Assembly: GCF_028368935.1 (NCBI RefSeq)
Contig: NZ_JAQNDK010000001.1
Coordinates: 3,658,001 to 3,722,000 of the forward strand
DNA: 64,000 nucleotides
Direction of reading: 5' to 3'
Source: Sorangium aterium
GTDB lineage: Bacteria; Myxococcota_A; Polyangia; Polyangiales; Polyangiaceae
How positions within the stretch are numbered: the stretch's first letter is position 1; each line of letters starts with the position of its first letter. Positions 38,034-47,543 of this stretch are shown piece after piece. The position numbers and the translations under genes are program-made. The notes beneath the pieces are model-generated. The model was given only the letters and a program-made list of their open reading frames with translations. It was not told the origin of the DNA and made no database searches.

Positions 38034-40805
38034 TCACTCGACCGGTCCGCAGGCGATCGCCTTCATCCTCGCCCGCGTCTGCTCGGCGGTCACCGAGCGC
38101 GGGCTGGCGTTCCCCCAGCGCTCGATCACGCTCGCGTAGGCCTCGCACGCGCCGGAGATCTCGCCCATCTGCTCGAGGGCCTGACCGAGAAACCAGAACG
38201 AGCGGACGTACCTTACGGGCCAGCCCAGCATATCGCACGTCGTGACCGCCTTGCGAAGCGTGGGGATCGCATGGAGAGGCATGCCCGCGAGGTAAAAGAC
38301 CGCGCCGACATCCGCCTGGACCTCTTGCCCGACTTGATTGCTCATCAGCGCGGTCAGCGGCAGCACGGGGACGGCCTCCGCCGCCTCCTCGGGGTGCTCG
38401 ATCCACCGCGCGTAGGCCTGCACCACGGCGGAGCGCGCAGGGTCGGCCGCCCCCTGCACGCTCGACCGCGACAGGAGCTCGTCCACCTTCTCCTGGAACT
38501 CGGCCCTGGCGATGAGGCCGGCATGCAGCATGACCCGCAAGAGGTCCGGCGAGCCACCGGCGCAGGCGCTGTAATTGTCAAGACACGTCTTGGCGATGTC
38601 CGCTGCCTCGCGCCTGCGATCGGTCTCGAGGCAGACATCGATGAGCGCGCGGACGACATCGGCGTGCCCCCTGGACTCCGCGCTGATGTACATGCGCGCC
38701 TGCCGTAGCTGTTCCTCGGCCTGCGAGAAATTGCCCTGGATCGCGTTCAGGTTCGACTCGTCGAGCAGCGCGGTATAGCGCCGCTCCTTGTGCGGCAGCG
38801 AGACCCGGCTCTGCCGCATCGCCTCGCGGACCGCGTCGAGAGAGCGCCCTTGCGCATAGCTCGACCACGCAAGCCTGCGAAAGAGCAGCCGGCCCCTTCC
38901 GCTCGTCGTGGGCCGCGTGAGCCACAGGTCCTCCTCGACGTCCGCGCAGCGTCCGAGCGCGCTGTGGTGCTCGCTCCGGATCTCGTAACAGCTGGCCGCG
39001 GTGGGCGAAATCGCGAGGCACCGGTCGATGGCGGCAGTGGCGTCGTTGAAGCTCCCGAGCTGCCACAACGACTGCGCCAGCGTGGCCCATCCCTGCGCGT
39101 ACTCGGGGTCGATGCCGATGACCCGCCTCGCCGCAGCGACGCTGGTATGGACGTCCGATCGCAGCGCGCAACGCGCGAGGAGGGCCAACATCTCCGCGTC
39201 GCGATCATACGGGTGCTGCGCCGTGAGCGCGGTCAGCCGCTCCGCGCAGCGCGCCGTATCCGCGGGGTCGCGGCCGAGCGCGGGCTCCATGGCCGCAAGG
39301 AGCGCTCGATCGCGGGGGTCGAGCGCGGCGCTCAGCTCCTCTGCGCGCTGATAGTGTTCCCGAGCTTCGGCGGGCTCCGGCGCGTAGATCGCGAGGCGAA
39401 GGTGCGCCTCGGCAGAGGAGTTATCGACGGAGATCGCCTGCCGCAGGCCGTCCACCGCCTTGCCCTCGTTGGCATCGCGAGCGGCCTTCAGCGCGGCGCT
39501 GTACAGGGCGAGCGCCGTAGTGATGGAGCGCGGCCCGGGAACGGTGGTCGCCCCGACCGGACGAGGCCCTCCGCGCAGCGCGAGCGCCCCAGCGATGACG
39601 GCCGCGAGCGCCATGGCGAGGCCGATCTTCCAGGCCGCCGCCCGCAAGCCGAGGCGTCTTCCGGTCGAGCGGAGCTCATCGCGACGCGCCGCGGCGCCGA
39701 GGCGCTCGGTCGCGGCCAGGGGGTCCACCACGTCCCCATCCGCCGCCTCGCCGCCCGGCGCCCTGGGCGGCTCGGAGAGGCCCAATGCGGGCGGCTCCGG
39801 CACGCCGAAGCTCGGCGCCGCGCCCTGCGCGAACGGCGCGAGCGCGCGAGCGACCTCGCTCAGGTCGGAGAGCCGAGCCTGGCGGTCCGTCGACAGCAAC
39901 CGGCCAACCACCCTGGCGAGCTCCCGGGGCACGTCGGGCGCGACCTTCTCGAGCGGGGGAATCGCGCCTGTCACGATGATCTTGAACACCTGGCCGACGT
40001 TGTCGGCCCGGGTCGGGAGCACGCCCGAGAGGCATTCGTAAAGAATGAGGCCGAGCGACCAGTTGTCGGTACGGTGATCGATCTGTCGGTCTCCGAACGT
40101 CTGCTCCGGCGACATGTAGCAGGGCGTACCAAGCCTCGTCCCGCTCTCGGTGAGCCCCGTTGTCTGGGCGTCCTGTCCGCTCGTGGCCATCAGCTTCGCG
40201 ATGCCGAAGTCGAGGACCTTGACCCGCTCGCTCGAGCCGTCGACAAGGAAGATGTTCTCCGGCTTCAGGTCGCGGTGGACGATGCCCAGCGCGTGCGCCG
40301 TCCCGACGGCGGAGATGACCGGCAGGAAGATGGAGGCTACCTCGCCGAGGGGCAGCCTCGGCTCGCGACGCAGCCTGCTTGCGAGCGACTCGCCGGACAG
40401 GAGCTCCATGACCATCACGGGCGCCCCGCTCTCGATCTCGACGTCGTGAACCTCGACGACGTTGGGGTGGCGGACGCTGCTCGCGAGCTTCGCCTCGCGC
40501 AGCAGGCGCCTGCCCACCGCGCCGCGCACGGCCCCGCCCTTCACGAACTTGAGCGCGAACGGCTTGCCAGTCAGCGTGTGGCTCGCGGCCCAGATCACGC
40601 CCATGCCCCCTTCACCGAGCAGCCGATCGAGCCGGTACCGGCCGGCGACGACGGCGCCTGGACGCCACTGCCGTGCGCGCTCGTCGCCTTCGCGCTCGTC
40701 GCCCTCACCCGGCGGAGAGCCCTCACGCGGCGGAGAGTCTTTTCCCGCAGCGGGTTGGGTCGCCTCGAGGCCCTGCGTCAGGTCCGCTCTCGATGCGATA
40801 CGCAT
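38034..40805 (-). CDS. Ser/Thr protein kinase with TPR-type C-terminal domain
   Basis: The 923-residue protein has a kinase domain (about 56-330): Gly loop LGEGGMG at 63-69, Lys86, HRDLKPEN at 177-184, DFG at 199-201, SPEQ in place of APE. A single membrane segment (about 392-412, LAMALAAVIAGALALRGG) follows. The outer part (about 430-900) is made of TPR-like helical repeats (AQGWATLAQSLWQLG is typical). It should sense an extracytoplasmic signal or partner through the TPR region and phosphorylate Ser/Thr inside. The N-terminal 50 residues are low-complexity (PPREGSPPGEGDE). It stands alone and is 380 bp from the next gene. Confidence 0.92.
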   Translation of the reverse strand: MRIASRADLTQGLEATQPAAGKDSPPREGSPPGEGDEREGDERARQWRPGAVVAGRYRLDRLLGEGGMGVIWAASHTLTGKPFALKFVKGGAVRGAVGRRLLREAKLASSVRHPNVVEVHDVEIESGAPVMVMELLSGESLASRLRREPRLPLGEVASIFLPVISAVGTAHALGIVHRDLKPENIFLVDGSSERVKVLDFGIAKLMATSGQDAQTTGLTESGTRLGTPCYMSPEQTFGDRQIDHRTDNWSLGLILYECLSGVLPTRADNVGQVFKIIVTGAIPPLEKVAPDVPRELARVVGRLLSTDRQARLSDLSEVARALAPFAQGAAPSFGVPEPPALGLSEPPRAPGGEAADGDVVDPLAATERLGAAARRDELRSTGRRLGLRAAAWKIGLAMALAAVIAGALALRGGPRPVGATTVPGPRSITTALALYSAALKAARDANEGKAVDGLRQAISVDNSSAEAHLRLAIYAPEPAEAREHYQRAEELSAALDPRDRALLAAMEPALGRDPADTARCAERLTALTAQHPYDRDAEMLALLARCALRSDVHTSVAAARRVIGIDPEYAQGWATLAQSLWQLGSFNDATAAIDRCLAISPTAASCYEIRSEHHSALGRCADVEEDLWLTRPTTSGRGRLLFRRLAWSSYAQGRSLDAVREAMRQSRVSLPHKERRYTALLDESNLNAIQGNFSQAEEQLRQARMYISAESRGHADVVRALIDVCLETDRRREAADIAKTCLDNYSACAGGSPDLLRVMLHAGLIARAEFQEKVDELLSRSSVQGAADPARSAVVQAYARWIEHPEEAAEAVPVLPLTALMSNQVGQEVQADVGAVFYLAGMPLHAIPTLRKAVTTCDMLGWPVRYVRSFWFLGQALEQMGEISGACEAYASVIERWGNASPRSVTAEQTRARMKAIACGPVE

Positions 40806-41186
40806 GGCAGCCTACGCTACCCGACCGCCCCCCCCTGTCCAGATCGGAAACGAACGCGCCCGACGTGCTGTCAGCCCAACAGGAAGGCGGTAAAGCGAGG
40901 ACACGTTTGCAAGTGCAAGGCTCTTCCCGCATCCCTGCAAATATCTTTGGGCGACGAACAGCACCACAATGCGCCCGACGGCCAATCGCCCCCGCCCTTC
41001 TTGTTCAATTTGCCCGCTGAAAAGGGCTGCACGTGAGGCAATTTCTCAGTCTCGCCACAGCTCATCGCGTATGCGTCCCGATCCATCCGCTCGCTCGACG
41101 GCTGCCGAGCCATAACGCCGTGGCCCCAAGGACATCGTCTCACCAGATAGGGCGGTCGAGCAAAGAGACGCAGCGCTCGCTGAAGC
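40806..41186. other. Non-coding gap
   Basis: No gene is recognised in these 381 bp between the kinase start and the AraC-family stop. The middle (40900-41050) is less GC-rich and may hold the kinase promoter. Confidence 0.5.
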
Positions 41187-42122
41187 TCAGTATCCCGGCT
41201 CGCGGTCCCTGGATCGGTACGCCCCAGGCGGGACCCCGACCTCCCGGCGAAACGCGACGTTGAAGGCCGCCTCGTCCTGGTAACCCACGGACGACGCCAC
41301 CTCGGCGAGCGCGAGCCCGGGGCGCTCTCGCAGCGTCTCCTTCGCCAGCTCCATGCGCCAGCGCGTCAGGTGGCGGAGGGGGCCCTCTCCCACGTGCTCG
41401 CGGAAGGCGAGGGCGAAGCCCGAGCGGCTCATGCCGGCCTCCCGCGCGAGCGAGGCCACGGTCCACGCGCGGGCCGGGGCCTGGTAGAGCGCGTCCAGGG
41501 CGCGGGCGACGCGCTCGTCCGCGAGCGCCGCGCGGAAGGAGCCAGGAGGCGCGGGGCGCTCGAGCTCCGCGCGGATGGCCTGCAGGAGGAGCAGCTCCGC
41601 GAAGCGAGCGGCCATGACCGGCGCGCCCGGCCGCCGGCCGCGCACCTCGTCGCGGATGCCGTCCAGGAGCCGGCCGAGGCCGGGCACCGGCTCACCCGCC
41701 CCGCCGTCGAGGAGGACCACGGAGGGCAGCGCGCGGAGCAGCAGCGAACGCCCGGCGCCTATGACGTGCATGGCAGCGCAGAGCACCACCGTCCTCGCGC
41801 CGTCGCCGCCCAGCCGGCGCCGCACCGACTGCACGCCCGGCCGAGGAGGCGAGAGCCAGCGCTCCTCGTCGACGACGGCTGCCCCCGGCCGGTGCCTCAG
41901 GCAATGCGGGACGCCGTGGGGCAAGAGCAGCAGATCGCCCTGGCCGACGCGGATCTCTCGGCCGTCGAGCTCCAGCCACATCTCGCCTTCGAGGAGGTGG
42001 TGGAGAAGGACGATCTCCCGGGGGCCGATACGGGCCCCCCACGGCGCGCCGAGCTCGACGCGGCCGAAGAGGCTGGTCTCGATGCGCACGTGGCGGAGCA
42101 GCGCTGTCAGGACATCGGGCAT
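41187..42122 (-). CDS. AraC-family transcriptional regulator
   Basis: The 311-residue protein has an N-terminal cupin-type domain (LLHHLLEGEMWLELDG and LLLLPHGVPHCLRH, about 40-75) and two C-terminal helix-turn-helix motifs (TVASLAREAGMSRSGFALAF; LAEVASSVGYQDEAAFNVAF). The sequence is most like the cupin_6 AraC group that controls short-chain oxidoreductases. It is divergent from the NAD-dependent epimerase-like gene (92 bp between starts), its likely target. Confidence 0.88.
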   Translation of the reverse strand: MPDVLTALLRHVRIETSLFGRVELGAPWGARIGPREIVLLHHLLEGEMWLELDGREIRVGQGDLLLLPHGVPHCLRHRPGAAVVDEERWLSPPRPGVQSVRRRLGGDGARTVVLCAAMHVIGAGRSLLLRALPSVVLLDGGAGEPVPGLGRLLDGIRDEVRGRRPGAPVMAARFAELLLLQAIRAELERPAPPGSFRAALADERVARALDALYQAPARAWTVASLAREAGMSRSGFALAFREHVGEGPLRHLTRWRMELAKETLRERPGLALAEVASSVGYQDEAAFNVAFRREVGVPPGAYRSRDREPGY

Positions 42123-42214
42123 TGGACGATCACAAAAGAGCGCTGGACCCTATCACATGGAGGGTCCCCCGGTCCGTCGCCATGGTTCAGCCACCGATTC
42201 ACGAGGAGGCAACC

Positions 42215-43117
42215 ATGGACGTTTTCATCACCGGCGCGAGCGGCTTCATCGGATCTGCGGTCGCCCGCGCCCTGGTCGCGCGCGGGCACCGGGTGCGCGG
42301 GCTCGCGCGGAGCGACGCGTCGGCAGCGAAGGTGCGCGCCGCCGGCGCGGAGCCGATCCTGGGGGATCTGTCGCAGGTCGACGTGCTCGCGCGCGCGGCG
42401 GCGGCCGGCGACGGGGTGGTGCACACCGCGGCGACGACAGGAGAGGATCGCCCGACCACGGACGAGGCGGCGGTCACGGCGATGCTCTCGGCCATGAGCG
42501 GCGGCGTCTTCATCACGACGACCGGAGCGCCGCGCGCGCGCTCGTCGCGGGTGCCCGTGCCGGAGGACGAGAGCGTCAACCCCGGCGGAGCGCTCGAGTG
42601 GCTCGTGGCGGCCGAGTCGCGCGTGCTCGGCGCGGCGGGCGTCCGCGGCCTGGTCGTGCGGCCGCCCATCGTCTATGGCGACGGCGGAGGTCCGGTGGCG
42701 GGCCTGGTGTATGGCGCGCGCGCCGCGGGGGTGGCGCGTTGTATCGACGATGGCGAGAACCGCTGGTCCACCGTCCACGTGCGGGATCTGGCGGTGGCCT
42801 ACGCGATGCTGCTGGAGTCGGACGCGAGGGGCGTATTCCACGCCGCCGAGGCGTCGCCCGAGCCCATGGCGGCGCTCTTCGCGGCCATAGGCGACGCCGC
42901 CGGGGTCCCCGTGGGCTCGTGGAGCCTCGCGGAGGCCCTCGCAGCGCACGGCCCCCTCGCCGGCTTCCTGGCCATGGACGCCGCCCTCGATGCGACAAGG
43001 CTGCGCGGCCTGGGCTGGTCGCCGGAGGTCGGAGAGGCGCTCGGAGGCGTCTGCGGCGCCCTGCGCGACCCAGCGCAGGGGTATCGGACACCCCGAGCCG
43101 CGCCGCAGGTGCCGTGA
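42215..43117 (+). CDS. Atypical SDR / NAD-dependent epimerase-like oxidoreductase
   Basis: ATG 42215 follows GAGGAGG. The 300-residue protein starts with a Rossmann GASGFIG motif (7-13) and carries the extended-SDR layout (VVHTAATTGED; VRPPIVYGDGG). The catalytic Tyr-x-x-x-Lys is not present: the expected place reads EWLVAAESR. It may bind NAD(P) without being a classical dehydrogenase, or use other residues. The divergent AraC regulator probably controls it. Related genes act in detoxification of small carbonyl compounds, but this is not shown here. Confidence 0.8.
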   Translation: MDVFITGASGFIGSAVARALVARGHRVRGLARSDASAAKVRAAGAEPILGDLSQVDVLARAAAAGDGVVHTAATTGEDRPTTDEAAVTAMLSAMSGGVFITTTGAPRARSSRVPVPEDESVNPGGALEWLVAAESRVLGAAGVRGLVVRPPIVYGDGGGPVAGLVYGARAAGVARCIDDGENRWSTVHVRDLAVAYAMLLESDARGVFHAAEASPEPMAALFAAIGDAAGVPVGSWSLAEALAAHGPLAGFLAMDAALDATRLRGLGWSPEVGEALGGVCGALRDPAQGYRTPRAAPQVP

Positions 43118-43172
43118 GGGCGACATGAGGAGAGGCCCGCCCTGAAGCATCCTCTCGACTTTTTGAAAATTC

Positions 43173-43220
43173 ACAGGGAGACGGGGAGTTGAACTCCGAT
43201 GAATCTCCCCGCCTCCCTGT
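43173..43220. terminator. Hairpin between convergent genes
   Basis: ACAGGGAGACGGGGAG (43173-43188) pairs with 43205-43220 with one mismatch around a 16-base loop. GAAAATTC and TTCAATTTC flank it. It lies between the epimerase stop and the convergent MFS stop, so it can serve both as terminator. Confidence 0.6.
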
Positions 43221-43271
43221 TCAATTTCTCTTTGTCAGGTGTGCTCCCAAAGCCGCACAGCCATCGCTGCC

Positions 43272-44540
43272 TCACGGCGCAGCGCCGTCGCGCGCGGCGC
43301 TCGCCGCCGGCGCCTCCCCTCCTCGCCTCCTGTCGAGGGCGAGCAGACAGAGATAAGAAAAGGCACAAACAACGACGCTCCCAAACACGAGCATCGGCAG
43401 CGAGTAGGCCAGCCTCTCCAGGCCCACCCCCTCGATCAGCTTTCCGGTGAGGGCCGGGAGGACCATGCCGCCGAGGCTGTCGCCGACCAGCACGAGCCCG
43501 GTCACGAACGCCGTCATGGGCACGATCTGCCCCGCGAGCGTGAAGCCGCTGGGCCAGAGCGGCGCCATGAAGAGCCCGAGGCCGAGCGCGACACCCCACA
43601 GGAGCGCGCTCGTGGGCGGCAGGAGCAGCATCATCGCGGACAGCACGAGACAGCCGCCCAGCCCCACGGGGATGACCTGCCGTGGCGTGAAGCGGATCGC
43701 CACCGGGATCGAGAGCAGCCTCCCGATCGTGAACGAGAGCCAGAACCCCGAGGTGAGGTACGCGGCCCCGGTCGCCGAGACGACGCCCAGCGTGAGGGAA
43801 TAGGTGTAGATCCAGCTCCCGAACGAGATCTCCCCGCCGACGTAGGCGAACAGGTACAGCACCGCGACGAGCACCGGGAGGAGGTGCAGCGAGCGACCCG
43901 CGCCCTTCGCCGCGGCGTCCTTCCCGTCCTTTTCCCGGGGTTCGGGGCAGTGTCGCATCGAGAGCACGCCCAGGGCGACGAGGGCCGAGAAGGCGGCCAC
44001 GGCCCAGTACGCCGCGTGGTAACCGCCCCAGGCGCCCGGGACGCGCGCGACGAGGAGCGGCGACACGAACGCGCCCAGCCCGAAGCAGAAGTGAAGCCCG
44101 TTCATGTACGGACTGACCTTCTCCCCGTGCGTCCAGAGGAGCAGCGCGTTCGCGCCCGTGTTGACAAACCCCTCCGCGAGACCCCGGCAGAACGCCAGGA
44201 CCACGAGCAGCCATAACCACGGGACGGCCGGGATGATAGCGAGGCACGCTGCAGCGAGCAGGTGCGCTCCCCCGAGCAGGGTGTGCCCGTGCACGCGATC
44301 GAACAGCTTGCCTCCCCAGAGCGTACCGAGCGTGTAACCAACCCCCCCGCCGAGGAACAGCGAGCCCATGTCCCCGACGCTCGATCCCGTCTGCCGCGCC
44401 AGGTCCGGCAGGGTCGGCCCGGTGATCGCCGTGATGAGGCCCAGACAGATGAAGAGCCCGTAGTAGCCGGCCGTCTGGCGCAGCGCCCGGTCGCTCCACC
44501 GGCTCGAGACCGGACGCTCCTCCACGGCTGCAGTGCTCAT
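43272..44540 (-). CDS. MFS transporter, last gene of the polysaccharide operon
   Basis: The 422-residue protein has 12 membrane segments. LFLGGGVGYTLGTLWGGKLF with DRVHGH is the loop 2-3 signature, and the FCFGLGAFVSPLLVARV region resembles the FucP-like sugar porters. Its ATG overlaps the stop of the small membrane protein by ATGA (44537-44540), so it belongs to the operon starting with the radical SAM enzyme. It may export or import a sugar or precursor; this is inferred. The C-terminus is Ala/Arg-rich and short. Confidence 0.85.
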   Translation of the reverse strand: MSTAAVEERPVSSRWSDRALRQTAGYYGLFICLGLITAITGPTLPDLARQTGSSVGDMGSLFLGGGVGYTLGTLWGGKLFDRVHGHTLLGGAHLLAAACLAIIPAVPWLWLLVVLAFCRGLAEGFVNTGANALLLWTHGEKVSPYMNGLHFCFGLGAFVSPLLVARVPGAWGGYHAAYWAVAAFSALVALGVLSMRHCPEPREKDGKDAAAKGAGRSLHLLPVLVAVLYLFAYVGGEISFGSWIYTYSLTLGVVSATGAAYLTSGFWLSFTIGRLLSIPVAIRFTPRQVIPVGLGGCLVLSAMMLLLPPTSALLWGVALGLGLFMAPLWPSGFTLAGQIVPMTAFVTGLVLVGDSLGGMVLPALTGKLIEGVGLERLAYSLPMLVFGSVVVCAFSYLCLLALDRRRGGEAPAASAARDGAAP

Positions 44541-44947
44541 CGCTTCACTCCTTTTGCCCCATGCAGGGGATCGTGTGCCGGCCCCGGCGCGGCCGGGCAT
44601 CCGGGGGGATCGTCGGCGCGCGAGGCGCTGGCCGCGCGCTCGCGCTCGTGCTCGATGCGCCACGACTCGAAGGCCAGCGCCTGGAGCGCGGAGAGGACGA
44701 GGACGGAGACATCGGTGTTGACGTAGAGCCAGATGAACCCGAGCCCCAGGCCGCGCACGAGCAGGGCCACCGCCGTACCGACGGCGACGTTGCCGCCCCA
44801 GAACAGGAGGCACACGCCCACGCAGCGGATCGCGCGCCGGAGCGCAGGCGGGAGGAGCCCGGCGCGCATCCCCCGGCGGCGCCCCGCCGCATAGACCACG
44901 CAGGACGTGGCGGCGACGACGCCAAGGATGTAGAGCGCGTCCGACAC
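44537..44947 (-). CDS. Small membrane protein of unknown function
   Basis: GTG 44945-44947 follows GGAGGTG. The 136-residue protein has three hydrophobic segments (about 4-22, 42-65, 68-95), with IWLYVNTDVSVLVLSALQAL the most regular. I recognise no family. It lies 2 bp after the YdcF-like gene and overlaps the MFS start by 4 bp, so it is certainly cotranscribed. The C-terminal 40 residues are hydrophilic (ERERAASASRADD). Confidence 0.65.
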   Translation of the reverse strand: MSDALYILGVVAATSCVVYAAGRRRGMRAGLLPPALRRAIRCVGVCLLFWGGNVAVGTAVALLVRGLGLGFIWLYVNTDVSVLVLSALQALAFESWRIEHERERAASASRADDPPGCPAAPGPAHDPLHGAKGVKR

Positions 44948-44949
44948 CG

Positions 44950-45576
44950 CTACACCTCCCCGCGGAGCCGCGAGAGAGCGCGCGCCGCGAGCTCCTGGAG
45001 CAGCCGGCCGATCGCCGAGAGGCGCTCCCCCGGGATGCTCGACGCCGGCGACCCCTCCGGGACGGGCGCGGCGAGGACCTCGAAGCCCGCGCGCTCGAAG
45101 AGCCGGCGCGCGCGCACGATGCGGTGCGCGCCGGTGACCAGCAGGATCCTCCTTGCGCCCCTGGGCAGCAGGAGCTCCGCGCTGCGCTGGGCCTCCACCG
45201 CGGTCGTCAGCCCGCGCGGCTCCGTGAGCAGGGCCGACGGGGGGACGCCCAGGCCCTGCGCGAGGCGAGCGCGCGACTCGGCCTCGCTGGCCGGCCCGTT
45301 GCGGCTGCCGAGCATCAGAACGAGCGGCGCTCGCCCCCCGCGGTACAGCGCGACGCCCTCGACGGCGCGCCGGAGGGAATCCTCCGGGAGCCGCCCGTCC
45401 GGATCGACGTCCGCGCCGAGGACGACCACGGCGTCGGCCTGCCCGGCGTCGGGCGGCGACGCCATCCAGCGATCGAGCGGCGCGGCCGCCGGGGTGAACG
45501 CGGCGACGGCGAACGCCATGAGCCCGATCACGCCGGCCGCGGTGCTCAGGCGGTCCCACGCTCCTTCCATGCGCAT
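44950..45576 (-). CDS. YdcF/ElyC/SanA-family protein (DUF218)
   Basis: The 208-residue protein has an N-terminal membrane anchor (about 10-30) and the DUF218 core: ADAVVVLGADVDPDG (47-61), SLRRAVEGVALYRGGRAP (67-84), the TTAVEAQRS segment (124-132) and ILLVTGAHRIVRARRLFERA (144-163). ElyC and SanA relatives affect envelope and lipid-carrier biology, including enterobacterial common antigen. A role in recycling or controlling the undecaprenyl-linked glycan made here is plausible. It lies 24 bp after the aminotransferase. Confidence 0.8.
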   Translation of the reverse strand: MRMEGAWDRLSTAAGVIGLMAFAVAAFTPAAAPLDRWMASPPDAGQADAVVVLGADVDPDGRLPEDSLRRAVEGVALYRGGRAPLVLMLGSRNGPASEAESRARLAQGLGVPPSALLTEPRGLTTAVEAQRSAELLLPRGARRILLVTGAHRIVRARRLFERAGFEVLAAPVPEGSPASSIPGERLSAIGRLLQELAARALSRLRGEV

Positions 45577-45600
45577 GGCGTCGGATCCCTGGAGCCGCCC

Positions 45601-46767
45601 CTACGTCGCGCCCAGGAGGGCGGGCCTCGAGGAGCGCGCGAGCAGCCGCCGCGCCTCCAGCTCCTCCGCGACGCCGTGGATGGCGGCCTCGACGCGCTCG
45701 AGCGTCTCCTCGCTCATCCGGCCGTGCAGGGGCAGGCAGACCTGGCCCGCGCAGAGCCGGTCCGTGTTCGGGAGGGCGACGCCCGCGGGGAAGCAGTCCA
45801 GCGCGTGCAGGGGCGGGTAGAAGTACCGGCGCGCCTCGACGCCGCGCCGCGCGAAGGCCGCGATGGCGTCGTCGATCGGGGCGTCGATCAACCCGACCCC
45901 GAGGTTCTGCCCGTTGGGGGTCACGCCCGGCGGGATGCGCTGGGCGCGGTACACCTGCGGGTGCCGGGACAGGGCCGCGCGCAGCCGGTCGAGGTACGTC
46001 CGCCTGCGGGCCAGCGCCTCCGGGAGCCGGCGGAGCGACGCGAGCGCCAGGGCGGCGCGCAGCTCGTCCAGCTTGGCGTTCATCCCCGGGACCGACGCCG
46101 AGAGCGGCTGCGCGAGCCCGTGGTTGCGCAGCCGGCGCATCGCCGCGCTGACCTCCCGGTCCGGGGAGACGACCACGCCGCCCTCCGCGGCCACGAGGAC
46201 CTTGGTGGCGTGCAGCGAGTAGGTCGTCGCGGTGAGCAGCGCCTCGGCCTCCCGGCTCGCGGTCTCGGTGCCCATGCCGTGCGCGTTGTCGTAGATCACG
46301 GCCGCGCCCGCGCCGCGGGCCTCGCGCGCGATGGCGGCCAGATCGGGCGGGACGCCGAACACGTTGACCGGGAGGACCAGCGTCGCGCCGTGCTCCGCGA
46401 GCAGGCGGCGCAGGTGCCCCGGATCCAGCGTCCAGGTCTCCGGGTCGACGTCGCAGAAGACCGGCTCGAAGCCCGCGTGCAACGCGGCGTTGAGCGTCGC
46501 GATGAAGGTGAAGGCCGGCAGGATCGCCTTGCCCCGCCGCACCGCCGCGGCCTCGATGGCGAGGCTGATCGCGACGGCGCCGTTCGAGACGGCCACGGCC
46601 TCCTCGACGCCGAGGAACGCCGCGATCGCCCGCTCGAAGCCCTCCGCGAGCGGGCCGCCGTTGCTCAGCCGCCCCGAGCGCAGGACGTCGGCGATCTGCG
46701 CCGCGATCGCGTCCGGCTCGTCCACCTGCGGCAAGACCATGGGGATGAAGGGTCGCTGGTCGCTCAT
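45601..46767 (-). CDS. DegT/DnrJ/EryC1/StrS sugar aminotransferase
   Basis: The 388-residue PLP enzyme shows the DegT pattern: NGAVAISLA near 62-70, Asp160 (YDNAHG) that contacts PLP, and the Schiff-base Lys189 (SLHATKV). It transfers an amino group to a keto-sugar nucleotide to give an amino sugar for the polysaccharide. Start ATG 46765-46767 overlaps the glycosyltransferase stop (46764). Family members use 3- or 4-keto sugars; the substrate is not determinable here. Confidence 0.9.
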   Translation of the reverse strand: MSDQRPFIPMVLPQVDEPDAIAAQIADVLRSGRLSNGGPLAEGFERAIAAFLGVEEAVAVSNGAVAISLAIEAAAVRRGKAILPAFTFIATLNAALHAGFEPVFCDVDPETWTLDPGHLRRLLAEHGATLVLPVNVFGVPPDLAAIAREARGAGAAVIYDNAHGMGTETASREAEALLTATTYSLHATKVLVAAEGGVVVSPDREVSAAMRRLRNHGLAQPLSASVPGMNAKLDELRAALALASLRRLPEALARRRTYLDRLRAALSRHPQVYRAQRIPPGVTPNGQNLGVGLIDAPIDDAIAAFARRGVEARRYFYPPLHALDCFPAGVALPNTDRLCAGQVCLPLHGRMSEETLERVEAAIHGVAEELEARRLLARSSRPALLGAT

Positions 46768-47543
46768 GCTTGTCTCTCCGGACGAAGGCGCTGGTGTACG
46801 ACGCGGCCGATGAACTCCGGGATGCCGAGCAGGTACCGCCGCCAGAGCCGCCGGGGCTCGACCGCCAGGCGGTAGAGCCACTGGACGTGGTTCCGGCGCA
46901 CCCACTCGGGCGGGTACGCGACGGCGCCCGCCACCTGATCCAGCAGCCCCCCCATACACCAGGTGGCGCGCACCTGGAGCGCCCCGAGGTGCTGGCTCAC
47001 CCAGAGCTCCTGCTTGGGCGGGCCGAGGCCGACGATGAGCAAGGCGGCGCCCGAGCCGTTGATCTCCCGGACCACCGCCGCCTCTTCGTCGGGGGCGAAG
47101 TACCCGTGGTGAACGCCGGCGATCCGGAGCCCCGGGCGCTCCGCGGCCAGGCGGCGCGCGACCTCGTCGGCGATCCCGGGCGCGCCGCCGAGCAGGAAGA
47201 CCGAGGCCCCGCGCTCGGCGCAGAGGTCCGCGATCCGGCCCAGCTCGACCGGGCCAACGTTGATGCGCTCCGGGCACGGCCCGCCCAGCAGCCGCGCCGC
47301 CCAGACCACCCCGATGCCGTCGGCGTACACGACGTCGGCCCGGGAAACCGAGGCGCGGTACGGCGACTCGCGCGCCGCCAGCGTGGCGCAGTACGCGTTG
47401 ACGTAGGTGTAGTAGTCGGGCCTTTCGCGCTCGGCCTGCAACGCCTCGTCCAGGCGGCGCAGCAGCTGCTCGAAGGAGAGCCGCGTGACGGGGACGCCGA
47501 GGACGTCGACCCGGGGCGCGCTCGAGGGCGCAGCGACGGTCAT
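46764..47543 (-). CDS. WecG/TagA/CpsF-family glycosyltransferase
   Basis: The 259-residue enzyme shows the family signature VGLGPPKQELWVSQH (about residue 170) and YADGIGVVWAARLLGG (72-87). Family members transfer N-acetylmannosamine or its uronic acid onto an undecaprenyl-linked sugar at the inner membrane face. ATG 47541-47543 overlaps the radical SAM stop, and its own stop overlaps the aminotransferase start. With the DegT enzyme it probably adds an amino sugar as the second sugar of the repeat. Confidence 0.9.
   Translation of the reverse strand: MTVAAPSSAPRVDVLGVPVTRLSFEQLLRRLDEALQAERERPDYYTYVNAYCATLAARESPYRASVSRADVVYADGIGVVWAARLLGGPCPERINVGPVELGRIADLCAERGASVFLLGGAPGIADEVARRLAAERPGLRIAGVHHGYFAPDEEAAVVREINGSGAALLIVGLGPPKQELWVSQHLGALQVRATWCMGGLLDQVAGAVAYPPEWVRRNHVQWLYRLAVEPRRLWRRYLLGIPEFIGRVVHQRLRPERQA

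Noticed and set aside
38790-41036. Long antisense frame over the kinase/TPR gene
   Set aside because: No recognisable domain or ribosome binding site; mirrors codon bias of the real gene.
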